64,000 nucleotides of DNA from an uncultured Paracoccaceae bacterium (GTDB lineage Bacteria; Pseudomonadota; Alphaproteobacteria; Rhodobacterales; Rhodobacteraceae). Positions within the stretch are counted from its first letter, which is position 1. Each line of letters begins with the position of its first letter. The notes beneath the pieces were generated by a model that was not told the DNA's origin, made no database searches, and saw only the letters and a list, made by a program, of their open reading frames with translations. Shown piece by piece: positions 49,901 to 57,802 of this stretch. The DNA lies in assembly GCA_947496535.1 (NCBI GenBank), contig CANMDE010000008.1:39662-103661 (forward strand). Reading direction: 5' to 3'. The position numbers were made by a program, and so were the translations under genes.

Positions 49901-50676
49901 ATGAGGTGACCGCAGGTTTGGGAATAGGTGCTCTCGGAGTCTACGGGATGGCAAAATACTTACGCAACCGATGCTTAGGACAAAGTGGCCACAGGATCAT
50001 GGAATCGTATTTTCGCGATGCATCCGAGTCCGAAACACTTATTATCCAAGATCCGGTCGCACCAGTAGGCACGCCAGCACCGGGCGCCGGCGTGTTGGAT
50101 AACATTAACGGGGCACAAGTCGCGGCAGATCAGGCACAAGCCGCAGTTGGAGCCGCTGGTGGCGCGCTTGATGATCAGATCGAACTGGCGATGGGTCCTG
50201 CCTTTGTAGATGAGCAGTTCTTCAACGATCATATCAACGCTATGAACCATGAAATCGAAGCACAGAACCAAGTCATCGCACAGGCAGATGCAGTCCTTGC
50301 GGATCCCAATGCAACAACCGCGCAAAAAAATCTGGCTAGTCAAATGAAAGATCGCGCAGTGGCGCGGAAAGCCGTGCTTCAAGCAGAGATCGTGATAAGA
50401 GAGGCACAACGCGACGGCGGGGAGATCACACCTGAAATGGAAGATGACTATAATGAGGCGATGGAAGACTTTCTTGTCTTAGACATTGCCATGCACGAAG
50501 GTGCTGCCGAATATTACGGTGGTCAATACGCTTATATGCTTGCAAATCCGGAGAACTTCACCTCGCGAGAGCGCGCCGCAGCCCTACGAGAGCAGCACAA
50601 GGCCAAAGCTAAAAAGGAAGAAGCGGAAACGACCAAGGAAACATGGGAGGAAACGAAACCTAAAGCTTGGACATAG
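43945..50676 (+). CDS. Giant 2243-aa T3SS-linked multi-repeat protein (candidate secreted effector/translocator/adhesin)
   Basis: Single open frame; no signal peptide; six divergent beta/alpha repeats (aa ~230-1060), duplicated module, two hydrophobic segments, two Ala/Glu-rich coiled-coil regions; divergent from the sctF-C-I operon. Confidence 0.9.
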   Translation: MADVALEDIDRTEPPTRVRFRKHPDFVAAVEQPDKADETGGESSYYKDLASQDDAQDQVSMALTGKNYSELSPAEKEIIDRIILEMSLGLFDVKVVEEGGDVSMEEGVHGAYVHGENGEPGTIYIAEGLTKEERRVAMREELGEAFAARAEDLGLNVAEGDVGNRLVLVGQGKTISRDETPELFADTASNTTTVTVMIDGKKHTFEAKARDTSDPDGDEALTEMETNLEGATGRSYEILADGTVLITGTNADGELFEYALTPGQDANGNAIMTVTGTVYDENGVAYVYQDTFVVTGEDNINAIVTDISDILNGVGLRRIIFDPVTGTFIAEPTAHANILTWIDTAIAGAESVEVSRADDGGLIIIGTNADGTQFKIEMTITVADDGTVSMSVSTWDIAADGTATPDVENYEISGEGSVLSFISQTSTALGENGFIEVGADLTTGFFTQLSGDASDIVAWHSNIMGIWPDSTETVVDEDGNVVVTTNRADGGYYTTTYSTSIDANGEQVVTVTATYTTADGRVLEAWPTTTVVGEANVNALLDDLNGDLTGHGEMPVDFYFTPVTGPEADAAEVLDWSAVAAEEGLFDDAGPPVTTYNSDGSFSVTYTNSDGSTYVVNYVPGKDGNGDNYVDVSYTYTDADGNVTTGAKMSAANGDTATRVYLNEEGSSDQFVAGINTYLAANDPNFTDPINFFYDTGGFSADLNGLAAFAGTMDEVDTLIDESENVTGSIDANGNYVMTGEKDGQTWTVTIEVWQSDNGNRNMRITGEIEVGVDADGEPITEQLFNSATIMGNDDDFMAGLDLFNTKMGELYPTSFKTKMWSEEKQSLIAVDDDTVYGYADYEQTTYYVDEDTENGTVVGEIYVTVDGERVAYSSLPAEVRAKFDISLTDGSGAFGLNDRGQVVVVDSDALTEGETTLDWQITIDSVEYSGGVTIDDVTYSDTMTFEVTADAGASTGTSDAVITDTLQLIAQYVGNGTVDDIVIDAEGNMTITGTTADGAAFTITLTPGTGVDGEPTLTLTGTIDDPDVGQVDMFDPIIIEDVDPTLDFLNLLFSSLPDLAPHSEHNMFQIEIDPSTGGIVTKDPASGYIGPYGTETGYGNDHSTYGIPQDAEIVSVVTVPAGTGPYGDHEVQMVTYVDAETGETVTAAVDVGEGSETYGYVLAASVTDADGNMVFYDTSGAVIKEMTAAEIAELQTEPEDLGVYPDGQTAGASTAATTTSAADMDSVVLLPGHTTVFQQSTMEELNLQLNAQGIPPEDVVESGIKGPMAWVTYYDREAGHYKTTYRWVDEESGEVYGGTVVAGTAEGNAVANAIYQYKDAYGGGVLVAGAVGVGVFAGAGAAWASLIGVGEGVAAGLVTILGPIVGSLIVVGGFGLVEGFRYGSMLEGDAQMNALINGEVGTDSPTLTGHFAATSDDIVTPPDDTTATVADDPVDLTPEQIAADEALAEADRKQEEAEAQLAVAQQSSQDAEDARAIANERRALAEENPDNAVLQANADDAEANADALEAIAEEDNQLAIDMGNDAVAAAESAVLLAEAAAVGGTREEFLEDPRVLAASARYNSAVALLGAAESNSFSYDAEIDALKAEREADRTAAIAAEPGATDWQIWNAGQKATDAEEARTQADSMAYYAESDVVMLAYTKKEADRYQATLLRSNATTARNEATYWDQEATRLEAAGDPGAAAARQKATEADADAYAAEQEATAAETQADESELEFDAAVMAAPDRIRNGWLFEPTQSSSGEIGTGYSAYGIPEDATIGSQTYIPGYGTSLEGDANNGDLVVITYERESEPGVVYTVVIDADPASDTYGYVLEASKSDPAVGVTYYDSTGAVIGEVTIDEMDTAYEDAVEDSGPNERGLVIWNPNHIIENAMPEIEARGGTYTSSSLSPEMKAFYYTTTDPENPGNSVDWVYYEYTDENDVVHSGHARLDTEEGKAVKAAAAEFEARMQTPDGWMVSVVGSIVSISPAIGLAEGYLDKTGRNEVTAGLGIGALGVYGMAKYLRNRCLGQSGHRIMESYFRDASESETLIIQDPVAPVGTPAPGAGVLDNINGAQVAADQAQAAVGAAGGALDDQIELAMGPAFVDEQFFNDHINAMNHEIEAQNQVIAQADAVLADPNATTAQKNLASQMKDRAVARKAVLQAEIVIREAQRDGGEITPEMEDDYNEAMEDFLVLDIAMHEGAAEYYGGQYAYMLANPENFTSRERAAALREQHKAKAKKEEAETTKETWEETKPKAWT

Positions 50677-50737
50677 ATGCCGGCTGATGTCGATGACACT
50701 GCCCCAAATCAGTGTCATGCTGCGGCATCCGATATGA

Positions 50738-50791
50738 ATGCGGACGCAAGCGTCCGGGCTAACCGCCCTATGGGTTGGTTAGCCTTCTCCG
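50738..50791. terminator. Nested hairpin downstream of the giant gene
   Basis: ATGCGGA...GGCTAAC-N14-GTTAGCC-ttc-TCCGCAT; no long T tract. Confidence 0.4.
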
Positions 50792-51120
50792 CATCCGAGC
50801 GGATCCGCTGCTTCTGAAGTGTTTTACCCGCCTTCAAGATGTTCACTATCAATTGTAGGTACTTTCAATGAACCGTCAGAGCAGCGAGGTAGGACGCTTA
50901 CATTCGATCGTGTTTCGCAGCCGCTTGATCTGGAAAACACCACCATTTTCCATCTTTGCTAAAAAGAGCGGCCCAAAATATGACAGGTCTTTTCTTAAAC
51001 AGACAGAATCAGCAAGCACAAGGATTGTTCAACAGTAACCGTCCGTTGAACCCGCCCTAACGATGGTTTGTTGAGTGATCTAAGTGTCCATTTAGATAAG
51101 TGGACACCTAGGGGCATGTT

Positions 51121-51498
51121 ATGAAGAAGCGTCGTAGCTGGTCGGATGATGAGAAGCGGGAGATTGGCCAGCAGACGATGCCGTCGGGTGTGTCTGTTGC
51201 GCAGGTTGCCCGGCGTTATGCCATGAACGCCAACATGATCTACACTTAGCTGAAGGATCCGCGCTTTGCGCCATTGGTGGGTTCACCTAAAGATGCGGTT
51301 GAAGACGCAGCTTTCATTGAGGTCGCGATGCCGTCGCCGGATTTGCCGGTTGCCGTTGATGTCACCGGGCCACCTCACGTTGATCTGCTATTGGCCACGC
51401 GTGTCGATATCGCACTTTCAGATGGTCGCCGTATTCTGATCGAAGGTCCCACATCGCTTCTGGCCGTTGTTGGTCTGGTGCAGGGATTGTCGGTTTGA
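51121..51498 (+). pseudogene. IS66 TnpA with in-frame TAG
   Basis: MKKRRSWSDDEKREIGQQTMPSGVSVAQVARRYAMNANMIYT*LKDPRFAPL; TAG at 51247-51249. Confidence 0.85.
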
Positions 51499-51842
51499 TC
51501 CCCGTTCCCAGCAACACACGTGTTTGGCTGGCGGCGGGTGTGACGGACATGCGGCGCGGGTTCAACACGCTGGCCGCGCAGGCCGAGAAGGTTTTAGCTG
51601 AAGATCCGTATTCCGGACATCTGTTTGTCTTTCGTGGGCGTCGCGGTGATCTGCTCAAGATCATCTGGTGGGATAGTCAGGGTGCGTGCTTGTTCAGCAA
51701 GCGACTTGAGAAAGGCCGGTTCGTGTGGCCTGCCGCGAAGGATGGTAAGATCAACGTCTCAGGTGCGCAGTTGTCGATGTTGCTTGAGGGGATCGACTGG
51801 CGGATGCCGCAGAAGACATGGCGTCCACTGTCGGTTGGATGA
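51495..51842 (+). CDS. tnpB: IS66 TnpB
   Basis: [73 protein letters not shown]. Confidence 0.95.
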   Translation: MIPVPSNTRVWLAAGVTDMRRGFNTLAAQAEKVLAEDPYSGHLFVFRGRRGDLLKIIWWDSQGACLFSKRLEKGRFVWPAAKDGKINVSGAQLSMLLEGIDWRMPQKTWRPLSVG

Positions 51843-51900
51843 TCTAACAAACAGGGGTTTTGGCGTCGTTTTGGGATTCATCTTGATACGCTGATCTTGT

Positions 51901-53312
51901 ATGAGATCGGCCATGCTAGAAGGCCTTGATACCACCTCCGAAGACCACGCCGAACTGCGGGCCATGAACCGTCTTTTGGCGGGTGAGGTGAAGTCACAGG
52001 CGCTTTTGATTGAGAAGCTGAAGCATCAACTTGCCGGTCACAACCGACATAGGTTTGGGTCAAGTTCAGAAAGCCTTGATCAGCTCAATCTGATCTTTGC
52101 GGAAGACGAAGCCATTGCTGATGCTGCCGACGAACAGGCGTTACCAACCGCGCCGGTGGAAGATAACAAGCCACCGCGTCAACACAGCCGCAAACCTCTG
52201 CCTGACCATCTACAAAGCCATGATAAGGTGCTGTCACCCGGGGACGACTGCGACCATTGCGGCGGGAAGCTCAAAAAGCTGGGCGAAGACATCACTGAAG
52301 AACTGGAATACGTGCCGGGCCGGTTTGTCGTGAACCGGTTCATCCGTCCGCGCATGGCATGTGCCTGCTGCGAGACTTTTGTCCAAGCGCCGCTGCCGTC
52401 CCGCCCGATTGAGCGTGGCAGGCCGGGGCCAGGATTGCTGGCGCATGTGCTGGTCTCAAAGCATGCCGACCACTTGCCGCTGTATCGCCAAGCCAAATCT
52501 ATGCACGTGACGGTGTTGAGATCGAGCGCTCGACCCTGACCGACTGGGTGGGGCGATCAACGGCACTGCTGGAACGGCTGGCTGACGCCATCGGGCACAT
52601 TGTCGGGCAGGGACCAGCGCTGTTTGCAGATGACACGCCGGTCAAGATGCAAGCGCCCACTGCCCGGCAGGGGATTGCAGGGCAATCCCTGAGAGGGGGG
52701 CAAAAGAAGACAAAGACAGCACGGGTCTGGGCATATGTGCGCGACGAACGGCCATGGTCGGGCCAGTCACCGCCCTGCGCTTGGTACAAGTTCACAATAG
52801 ATCGCAAAGGCGAACATCCAGTCAGCCACCTTTCCGGCTATCAGGGCTGGGTGCATGCGGATGGCTATGCTGGGTTCAACGGTATCTTCGCTGACCACAA
52901 AGCAAGTGAGATGGCCTGCATGGCGCATGTCAGGCGCAAGTTCGTGGATGTCTTTGCGTCGCAAGGCTCATCAATTGCTGAAGAGGCCATTAAACGCATC
53001 GCGTTGCTTTACGCCGTTGAGAAAGAGGTGCGTGGCAAATCGCCTGATGAGCGCGTGGCGCTGCGGCAGACAAAAGCCAAATCCGTCTTCGATGATCTTG
53101 AGGCATGGCTACATGCACAGCTGCCGAAGATATCTGGCAAGTCGCCACTGGCGCAGGCGATCCGCTATGCCCTTGGCCGAATGCCCAAAGCGCGCGGATA
53201 CCTCGATCACGGTCATCTTGAATTGGATAATAACGCAGCCGAACGCGCGATGCGGCCGATAGCGAACGGCTGGTCATTGTGCACCTCCTCTTTAAGTGTT
53301 TGTAAACATTGA
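51901..53312 (+). pseudogene. IS66 TnpC transposase, frameshifted and truncated
   Basis: Two ORFs joined by an apparent 1-bp deletion near 52497 (YRQAKsmh / ARDGVEIERSTLTDWVGRS); family sequence lost after NAAERAMRPIANG. Confidence 0.88.
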
Positions 53313-53524
53313 AAGCTGCTGATCGTCTTCGGTGCGACACGGGCGCTTGTTGCGGTTGATTGCTTGCGCAACCTCTTGGCATCGTAGGTCTTGGTTCCAA
53401 AAACCCTGACGACGGACACTCCTTTTCCTTGTTCCACGGAAGGCGTTGCGCTTGGTCTCGGTGGAGATCCCCGCGTGCCGCGCGGATCAAGGCACCGCTT
53501 ACGGTATGATCGTCATCTTTGACA

Positions 53525-53547
53525 AAGATACTACTCAGTAGTATCTT
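53525..53547. promoter_or_regulatory. Perfect 23-bp palindrome AAGATACTACTCAGTAGTATCTT upstream of parD
   Basis: 11-bp arms around a single central base, 18 bp before the parD start. Confidence 0.8.
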
Positions 53548-53565
53548 GGTGAGAGGAGGTCCGAC

Positions 53566-53841
53566 ATGTCAGTCAAAGCATCCGTATCAATATCCGAGCA
53601 ACAGGACGCTTACGTGCGTGATCTGGTAGATCAGGGGCGTTTTTCGAGTGTAAGTGCGGTTGTGCAGCAGGGCCTCGATTTGTTGCGCAAACAGGATGAA
53701 GCCGAACTTTTGGAAGCCGCCGCGCTGAAAATTTTGCTTGAAGAACGTATGGGCGGACCGTTCGTGTCGCCTCAGATTTTCAACCGGAACACTGCCGTCC
53801 TGCTAGCCGAGAAAAGGCAAGACCTTGGCTTGGACGGTTGA
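53566..53841 (+). CDS. parD: ParD-type antitoxin
   Basis: KASVSISEQQDAYVRDLVDQGRFSSVSAVVQQGLDLL RHH; overlaps the toxin gene. Confidence 0.88.
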   Translation: MSVKASVSISEQQDAYVRDLVDQGRFSSVSAVVQQGLDLLRKQDEAELLEAAALKILLEERMGGPFVSPQIFNRNTAVLLAEKRQDLGLDG

Positions 53842-54172
53842 GATTGCCGCCGACGCCGTCAACGACCTATCGCTGATTTTTGACCACCTGCTCAAAAACT
53901 ATATGGATTTGGGTGAGCCAGATGATGTGGCGTTTGAACGGGCGGCCGCACGTGTCACGGGTATCCAAGACAGTGTTTTGGGCCTCGCCAAAAACCCATA
54001 TCGAGGAACCCTGCGTGAGGAGATGGGCAAGAACCTTCGCAATATCACGATCAATAAAGCGATCATCTGGTTCCAGCTTGACGAGGAACGACAGAGCGTC
54101 CGCATCTTGGCTTTTTTCTTCGGTGGACAAGACCATATGCGGCACATGATGCGTAGAATGCTTGATGGCTGA
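53825..54172 (+). CDS. parE: ParE/RelE-superfamily toxin
   Basis: IAADAVNDLSLIFDHLL...NPYRGTLREEMGKNLRNITINKAIIWFQLDEERQSVRILAFFFGGQDH. Confidence 0.88.
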   Translation: MAWTVEIAADAVNDLSLIFDHLLKNYMDLGEPDDVAFERAAARVTGIQDSVLGLAKNPYRGTLREEMGKNLRNITINKAIIWFQLDEERQSVRILAFFFGGQDHMRHMMRRMLDG

Positions 54173-54527
54173 GTTTGTTCCCTTAGAGCACCGTCCATCT
54201 AGTCTGCAATATACCCGTAAGCGGGATGTGTGTCGATCCAAACGGCGAAGTATGTGCCAGAAGATCTGGCGGCGTCGCCAAACCCGCCCTTTTGGTGTTG
54301 GTAACGGCTTCACCCAATCGCACCGGTGCATGGCCAGAACTGTCCGAGCGATTGAAGGCGTTGGCAGAGTGGGGCAGTGGGAATGCACGGGGCCGGTGAC
54401 GTTTTGGTCGCGCTTGAATTGCGTTTCTTCAAAACTTCGCCAACAGGTCATCTTCATGTTCTGTCGGATCGAAATACCCCACAAGTCCGCGCTCTTTCGG
54501 AGTCTTACCGCACTGCAAAATCAAATC

Positions 54528-55526
54528 TGTAGCCTAGACGGACCCGCGGGACACTTGTGGTCCTACTGTAGCTTGTCTCTGAGAGCTTCGTAAGGGGTCT
54601 GGCCGTTGTGTGCGCCGTGCGGTCTGGCGAAGTTGTAGAACCGTTCCCATTCGTCGAGTTTAGCTTCGAGATCAACGTCGCCTTTGTAACTGAGCAGTTG
54701 GTAGAATTCCTGCTGATCGGAACGGTGGGACCGCTCGACTTTGCCATTTAACTGAGGCGTTCCGCGCTTTATGTAAGCGTGCCTGATCCCGAGGTCTTCG
54801 ACGTGCCAATGGAACTTGGCCTGGAACTCGTGGCCATTATCCGTACGCACTTCGCGAATGCGGAACGGAAACTTTTCGATGATGTAGTCAATGAAGTCGA
54901 TGGCGTTTGCCTGCGTGTGCTTCTCATAAACCTTGAGGGCGCGAACCCTGGTCGCGTCGTCGATCGCAGTATACTGGAACCGACGGATCTTTTCGCCGCT
55001 TTTTCCTTTGAATGTCAGAAACTTAACATCCACTTGGATATGATGACCCGGAACCTGCTTTTGATAGCGTTTGGTGTGTAATTTACGCATCCGTGTGCCT
55101 CTGGGCAGTCGATTGAGACCGTTGCGCTTAAGGATGCGGTAAACCCCTGCATCTGAGATGCTCACGCCATGATAACGCGCCAAATACCAGACAATCCTAA
55201 TTGGCCCGAGGTGATACTTGCGCCGCAAATACAGCACCTTCTCGACGATCTCAGTTGGTGTTTGATTGGCCGGATTCTTCGGAATTGATTTGGCATTCTT
55301 CAACCCAGCTTCACCGTATTTTTGATACGCATCCCGCCATCTATAAAAGCTAGACCTGCCGACACCAAAATACCGGCAGGTTTTGCGGGCATTGCCGATC
55401 TTCTCGGCATGTTGAAGGACTCTAAGCTTACGTTGGATGTCGCGTTCTTCGTTCGTCATGAAAACTTCCTCCATCCCAAATCAGGGAATTTACAGGAAGT
55501 GTCCCGAGAGTCCGTACATATCTACA
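54528..55526 (-). mobile_element. IS481-family insertion sequence, copy 2
   Basis: Sequence shared with copy 1, same orientation. Confidence 0.92.
54563..55474 (-). CDS. IS481-family transposase (copy 2)
   Basis: 303 aa identical to copy 1. Confidence 0.93.
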   Translation of the reverse strand: MEEVFMTNEERDIQRKLRVLQHAEKIGNARKTCRYFGVGRSSFYRWRDAYQKYGEAGLKNAKSIPKNPANQTPTEIVEKVLYLRRKYHLGPIRIVWYLARYHGVSISDAGVYRILKRNGLNRLPRGTRMRKLHTKRYQKQVPGHHIQVDVKFLTFKGKSGEKIRRFQYTAIDDATRVRALKVYEKHTQANAIDFIDYIIEKFPFRIREVRTDNGHEFQAKFHWHVEDLGIRHAYIKRGTPQLNGKVERSHRSDQQEFYQLLSYKGDVDLEAKLDEWERFYNFARPHGAHNGQTPYEALRDKLQ

Positions 55527-56265
55527 CATCGTCAGTGGAAGTCTCCTCTCAACGGAAAATGAAACACTGTTGGTTCTGATCGCGGTAGCAGTGCTGATCG
55601 CCGCCCATTGGTTTCAGGCTCGGTCAGGCATTCTGCGCTTTCACGGGATGCCCGATGGGACAGAACGAACGACGATCCGGCAGACGCTGTGGGCATTGTT
55701 CGGCAACGCGACGATCTGTCGGCTGATCGTTCTTCTTTGGATGCTCAATCTCTTGCAAGGGATGGTCTTTAGCGCATTACCCGTGATTGCTGTGGACGGT
55801 TTTGGCCGTGATGCGACTGCCGCGGCGAGCATTTTTGCAGCGCTCCATGTAGGTTCGTGGTGCGTGCTTCGCACCTATCCCAACATAGCTTCTTTGATCG
55901 CGCGAGGTCCAAGGCTGACATTCACCATGGCCTGCTTCTCCGCCAGCCTGGTCGCGGCGTTCCTTACCAATAGCTTCTATATCTTCATTGTCGCGGTCTG
56001 CATCAGCCTATCCATCCGGAACACCCTCGATGTAGAGGTGATCATCGAGCGAAATCGCCACATTCCGCATGCGTCTTTCGGTCGGTCAATGGCCGTGTTT
56101 CTGCCGCTAATTTACCTGCCCTTTGCAGTGGCTGGCTTACTCGTTACTGGGATTTTTAGAGTGGGTGGATTGCCGCTTCTTGAGCCGGCGATGGTCGTGG
56201 GGGCCATGGGTGCTTTCGCGCTGTGGTGGTTCACTCTTCGCAAGGCTTTTACTAAAGACGACTAA
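55527..56265 (+). pseudogene. MFS-type membrane transporter, 5' truncated by IS481
   Basis: Frame open from the IS edge: IVSGSLLSTENETLLVLIAVAVLIAAHWFQ... followed by several hydrophobic segments. Confidence 0.75.
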
Positions 56266-56720
56266 GCTCTTGCGACAATCCCAACGCCCAAGATTACGAT
56301 CAAGAGGCCAGTCGTCTTTGCCAAAGAAAACGGGCGTTCGATTAAACCCATGGCACCCATGTGATCGTAGATTGCTGCGCCAGCAAGATTGCCCGTCACC
56401 ACGATAACCAGAAAGAGGGTCACTCCGAGCATGGGAATGGTCTGCATGGAGATAACGACATGAACTGCGCCGAACATGCCACCAAGCCAAACCCAACGTG
56501 GCAATGTACTCAGGGTTGCGATCGTCAGGTTGCGAAAGCTCCCTGAGGCTAGGGCCATAAGGCCAGTGACGCATGCAGCGGTTGAGAATGCGAGGAAGAC
56601 GGCGAGCAGATAATCTCTTCCGAGGCCGTCTGACAATCGGGCATAAATAGGACCTTGGGCTGCAACAAGCATCCCGCCAAAGAATGCTAAGACCCCGAAC
56701 AGTATGAGCGTTGCGGACAT
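56262..56720 (-). CDS. DMT-superfamily YdcZ/DUF606-like membrane protein
   Basis: Polytopic; LPRWVWLGGMFGAVHVVISMQTIPMLGVTLFLVIVVTGNLAGAAIYDHMGAMG. Confidence 0.85.
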   Translation of the reverse strand: MSATLILFGVLAFFGGMLVAAQGPIYARLSDGLGRDYLLAVFLAFSTAACVTGLMALASGSFRNLTIATLSTLPRWVWLGGMFGAVHVVISMQTIPMLGVTLFLVIVVTGNLAGAAIYDHMGAMGLIERPFSLAKTTGLLIVILGVGIVARA

Positions 56721-56723
56721 CGC

Positions 56724-57245
56724 TTACAGGTACCGATACATATAAGTCGTCGCATGACGCGCCGCGCCGTCAGGATCAAAGGCAAAGTCTGGGATTATGC
56801 CTGCTTGTTCGAAGCCAACTCCGCGATAGAGATTCTCTGAGACATCGCCAGTGCGGGTATCAAGCGTGACAAGCGCCTTTCCAGCGTGTTTGGCCGCATC
56901 AAGCGCCGCACTCATGAGCGCTTTTCCGAGACCGTGGCGTCGACCATCGGGATGCACCACCATTTTTGAAATTTCGGCGCGATGTGGCTGATTTGGAGGC
57001 AAAGCGATCACCAATTGGACGGTTCCAATCAGTTTATCATCGACAAATGCACCAAATAACTGCCGGCCTCCCCGCTCTATAGAGGGTCTTACCTCGTTCA
57101 TCCAAAAGTGTTCAGCCTCATGTTGGGCGAGGGGTGCCATAAAGCTTATGGCTGCACCGTCTGAAACACTATCGATTAGAATACGGCACAGTTCGCCCAA
57201 GTGGCTTTCCAATGCAGTTGCGTTGAGTTCACGGATATCGGTCAT
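56724..57245 (-). CDS. GNAT family N-acetyltransferase
   Basis: EISKMVVHPDGRRHGLGKALMSAALDAAKHAG..LTLDTR. Confidence 0.9.
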   Translation of the reverse strand: MTDIRELNATALESHLGELCRILIDSVSDGAAISFMAPLAQHEAEHFWMNEVRPSIERGGRQLFGAFVDDKLIGTVQLVIALPPNQPHRAEISKMVVHPDGRRHGLGKALMSAALDAAKHAGKALVTLDTRTGDVSENLYRGVGFEQAGIIPDFAFDPDGAARHATTYMYRYL

Positions 57246-57802
57246 GAGAGGGCAATCACATACTTGCAGGGGGTTTCGAGGGTTTTGAAGACGGTTTCAC
57301 CAAAGAGGATGTAGCGAAGACAATCGCCTCTGTTCAAATCATACGGCTTGCCTTCAACGGTAATGCGCATCTGACCAGACAGCACGTAAACATGATGTTC
57401 CTGACCGGGGATCGCAGGGGCAGCATAAGTGATCGATTGCTTATGGCCCAACTTACCTTCTATCAATTCGATGGAGAGTTGACCGTTAGAGGGCGAAACA
57501 CTTCGGCGTACGAACTCATGGCTAGGATCGCGCCAAACGCTTTGCGCTTCGAGCCTTACCACGGGTTGAAACCCCTTTTCGAGCGGTGCCAACAATTGAG
57601 ATATTGGAAGCGCGTACGCCGCAGCAAGCTGCCCGAGAGTCTCAGCAGTGGGGCTTACGTCTGCATTTTCTATCCGAGAAAGCGTTGCCCTGCTCAACCC
57701 GCTGCGGTGCGCCAGAGAAGCAAGCGTCAACTCATGTGCTTCGCGCAAGTCGCGGAGGTGACGGGCCAGCTTTTCGCTATCAGATATGTGAGAGATTCCC
57801 AT
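57242..57802 (-). CDS. XRE-cupin transcriptional regulator
   Basis: LRDLREAHELTLASLAHRSGLSRATLSRIENADVSPTAETLGQLAAA and C-terminal cupin PGQEHHVYVLSGQMRITVEGKPYDLNRGDCLRY. Confidence 0.9.
   Translation of the reverse strand: MGISHISDSEKLARHLRDLREAHELTLASLAHRSGLSRATLSRIENADVSPTAETLGQLAAAYALPISQLLAPLEKGFQPVVRLEAQSVWRDPSHEFVRRSVSPSNGQLSIELIEGKLGHKQSITYAAPAIPGQEHHVYVLSGQMRITVEGKPYDLNRGDCLRYILFGETVFKTLETPCKYVIALS

Larger units (their letters stand above)
51035..53280 (+). mobile_element. IS66-family element, decayed and 3' truncated
   Basis: Left end GTAACCGTCCGTTGAACCCGCC; tnpA, tnpB, tnpC order; mutations in tnpA and tnpC; no right end seen. Confidence 0.85.

Noticed and set aside
52990-53490. 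166-aa minus-strand ORF spanning the IS66 3' truncation
   Set aside because: Mostly antisense to tnpC. A different frame at 53285-53470 (-) reads ...TKRNAFRGTRKRSVRRQGFWNQDLRCQEVAQAINRNKRPCRTEDDQQLSMFTNT, possibly a gene remnant, but too weak to name.
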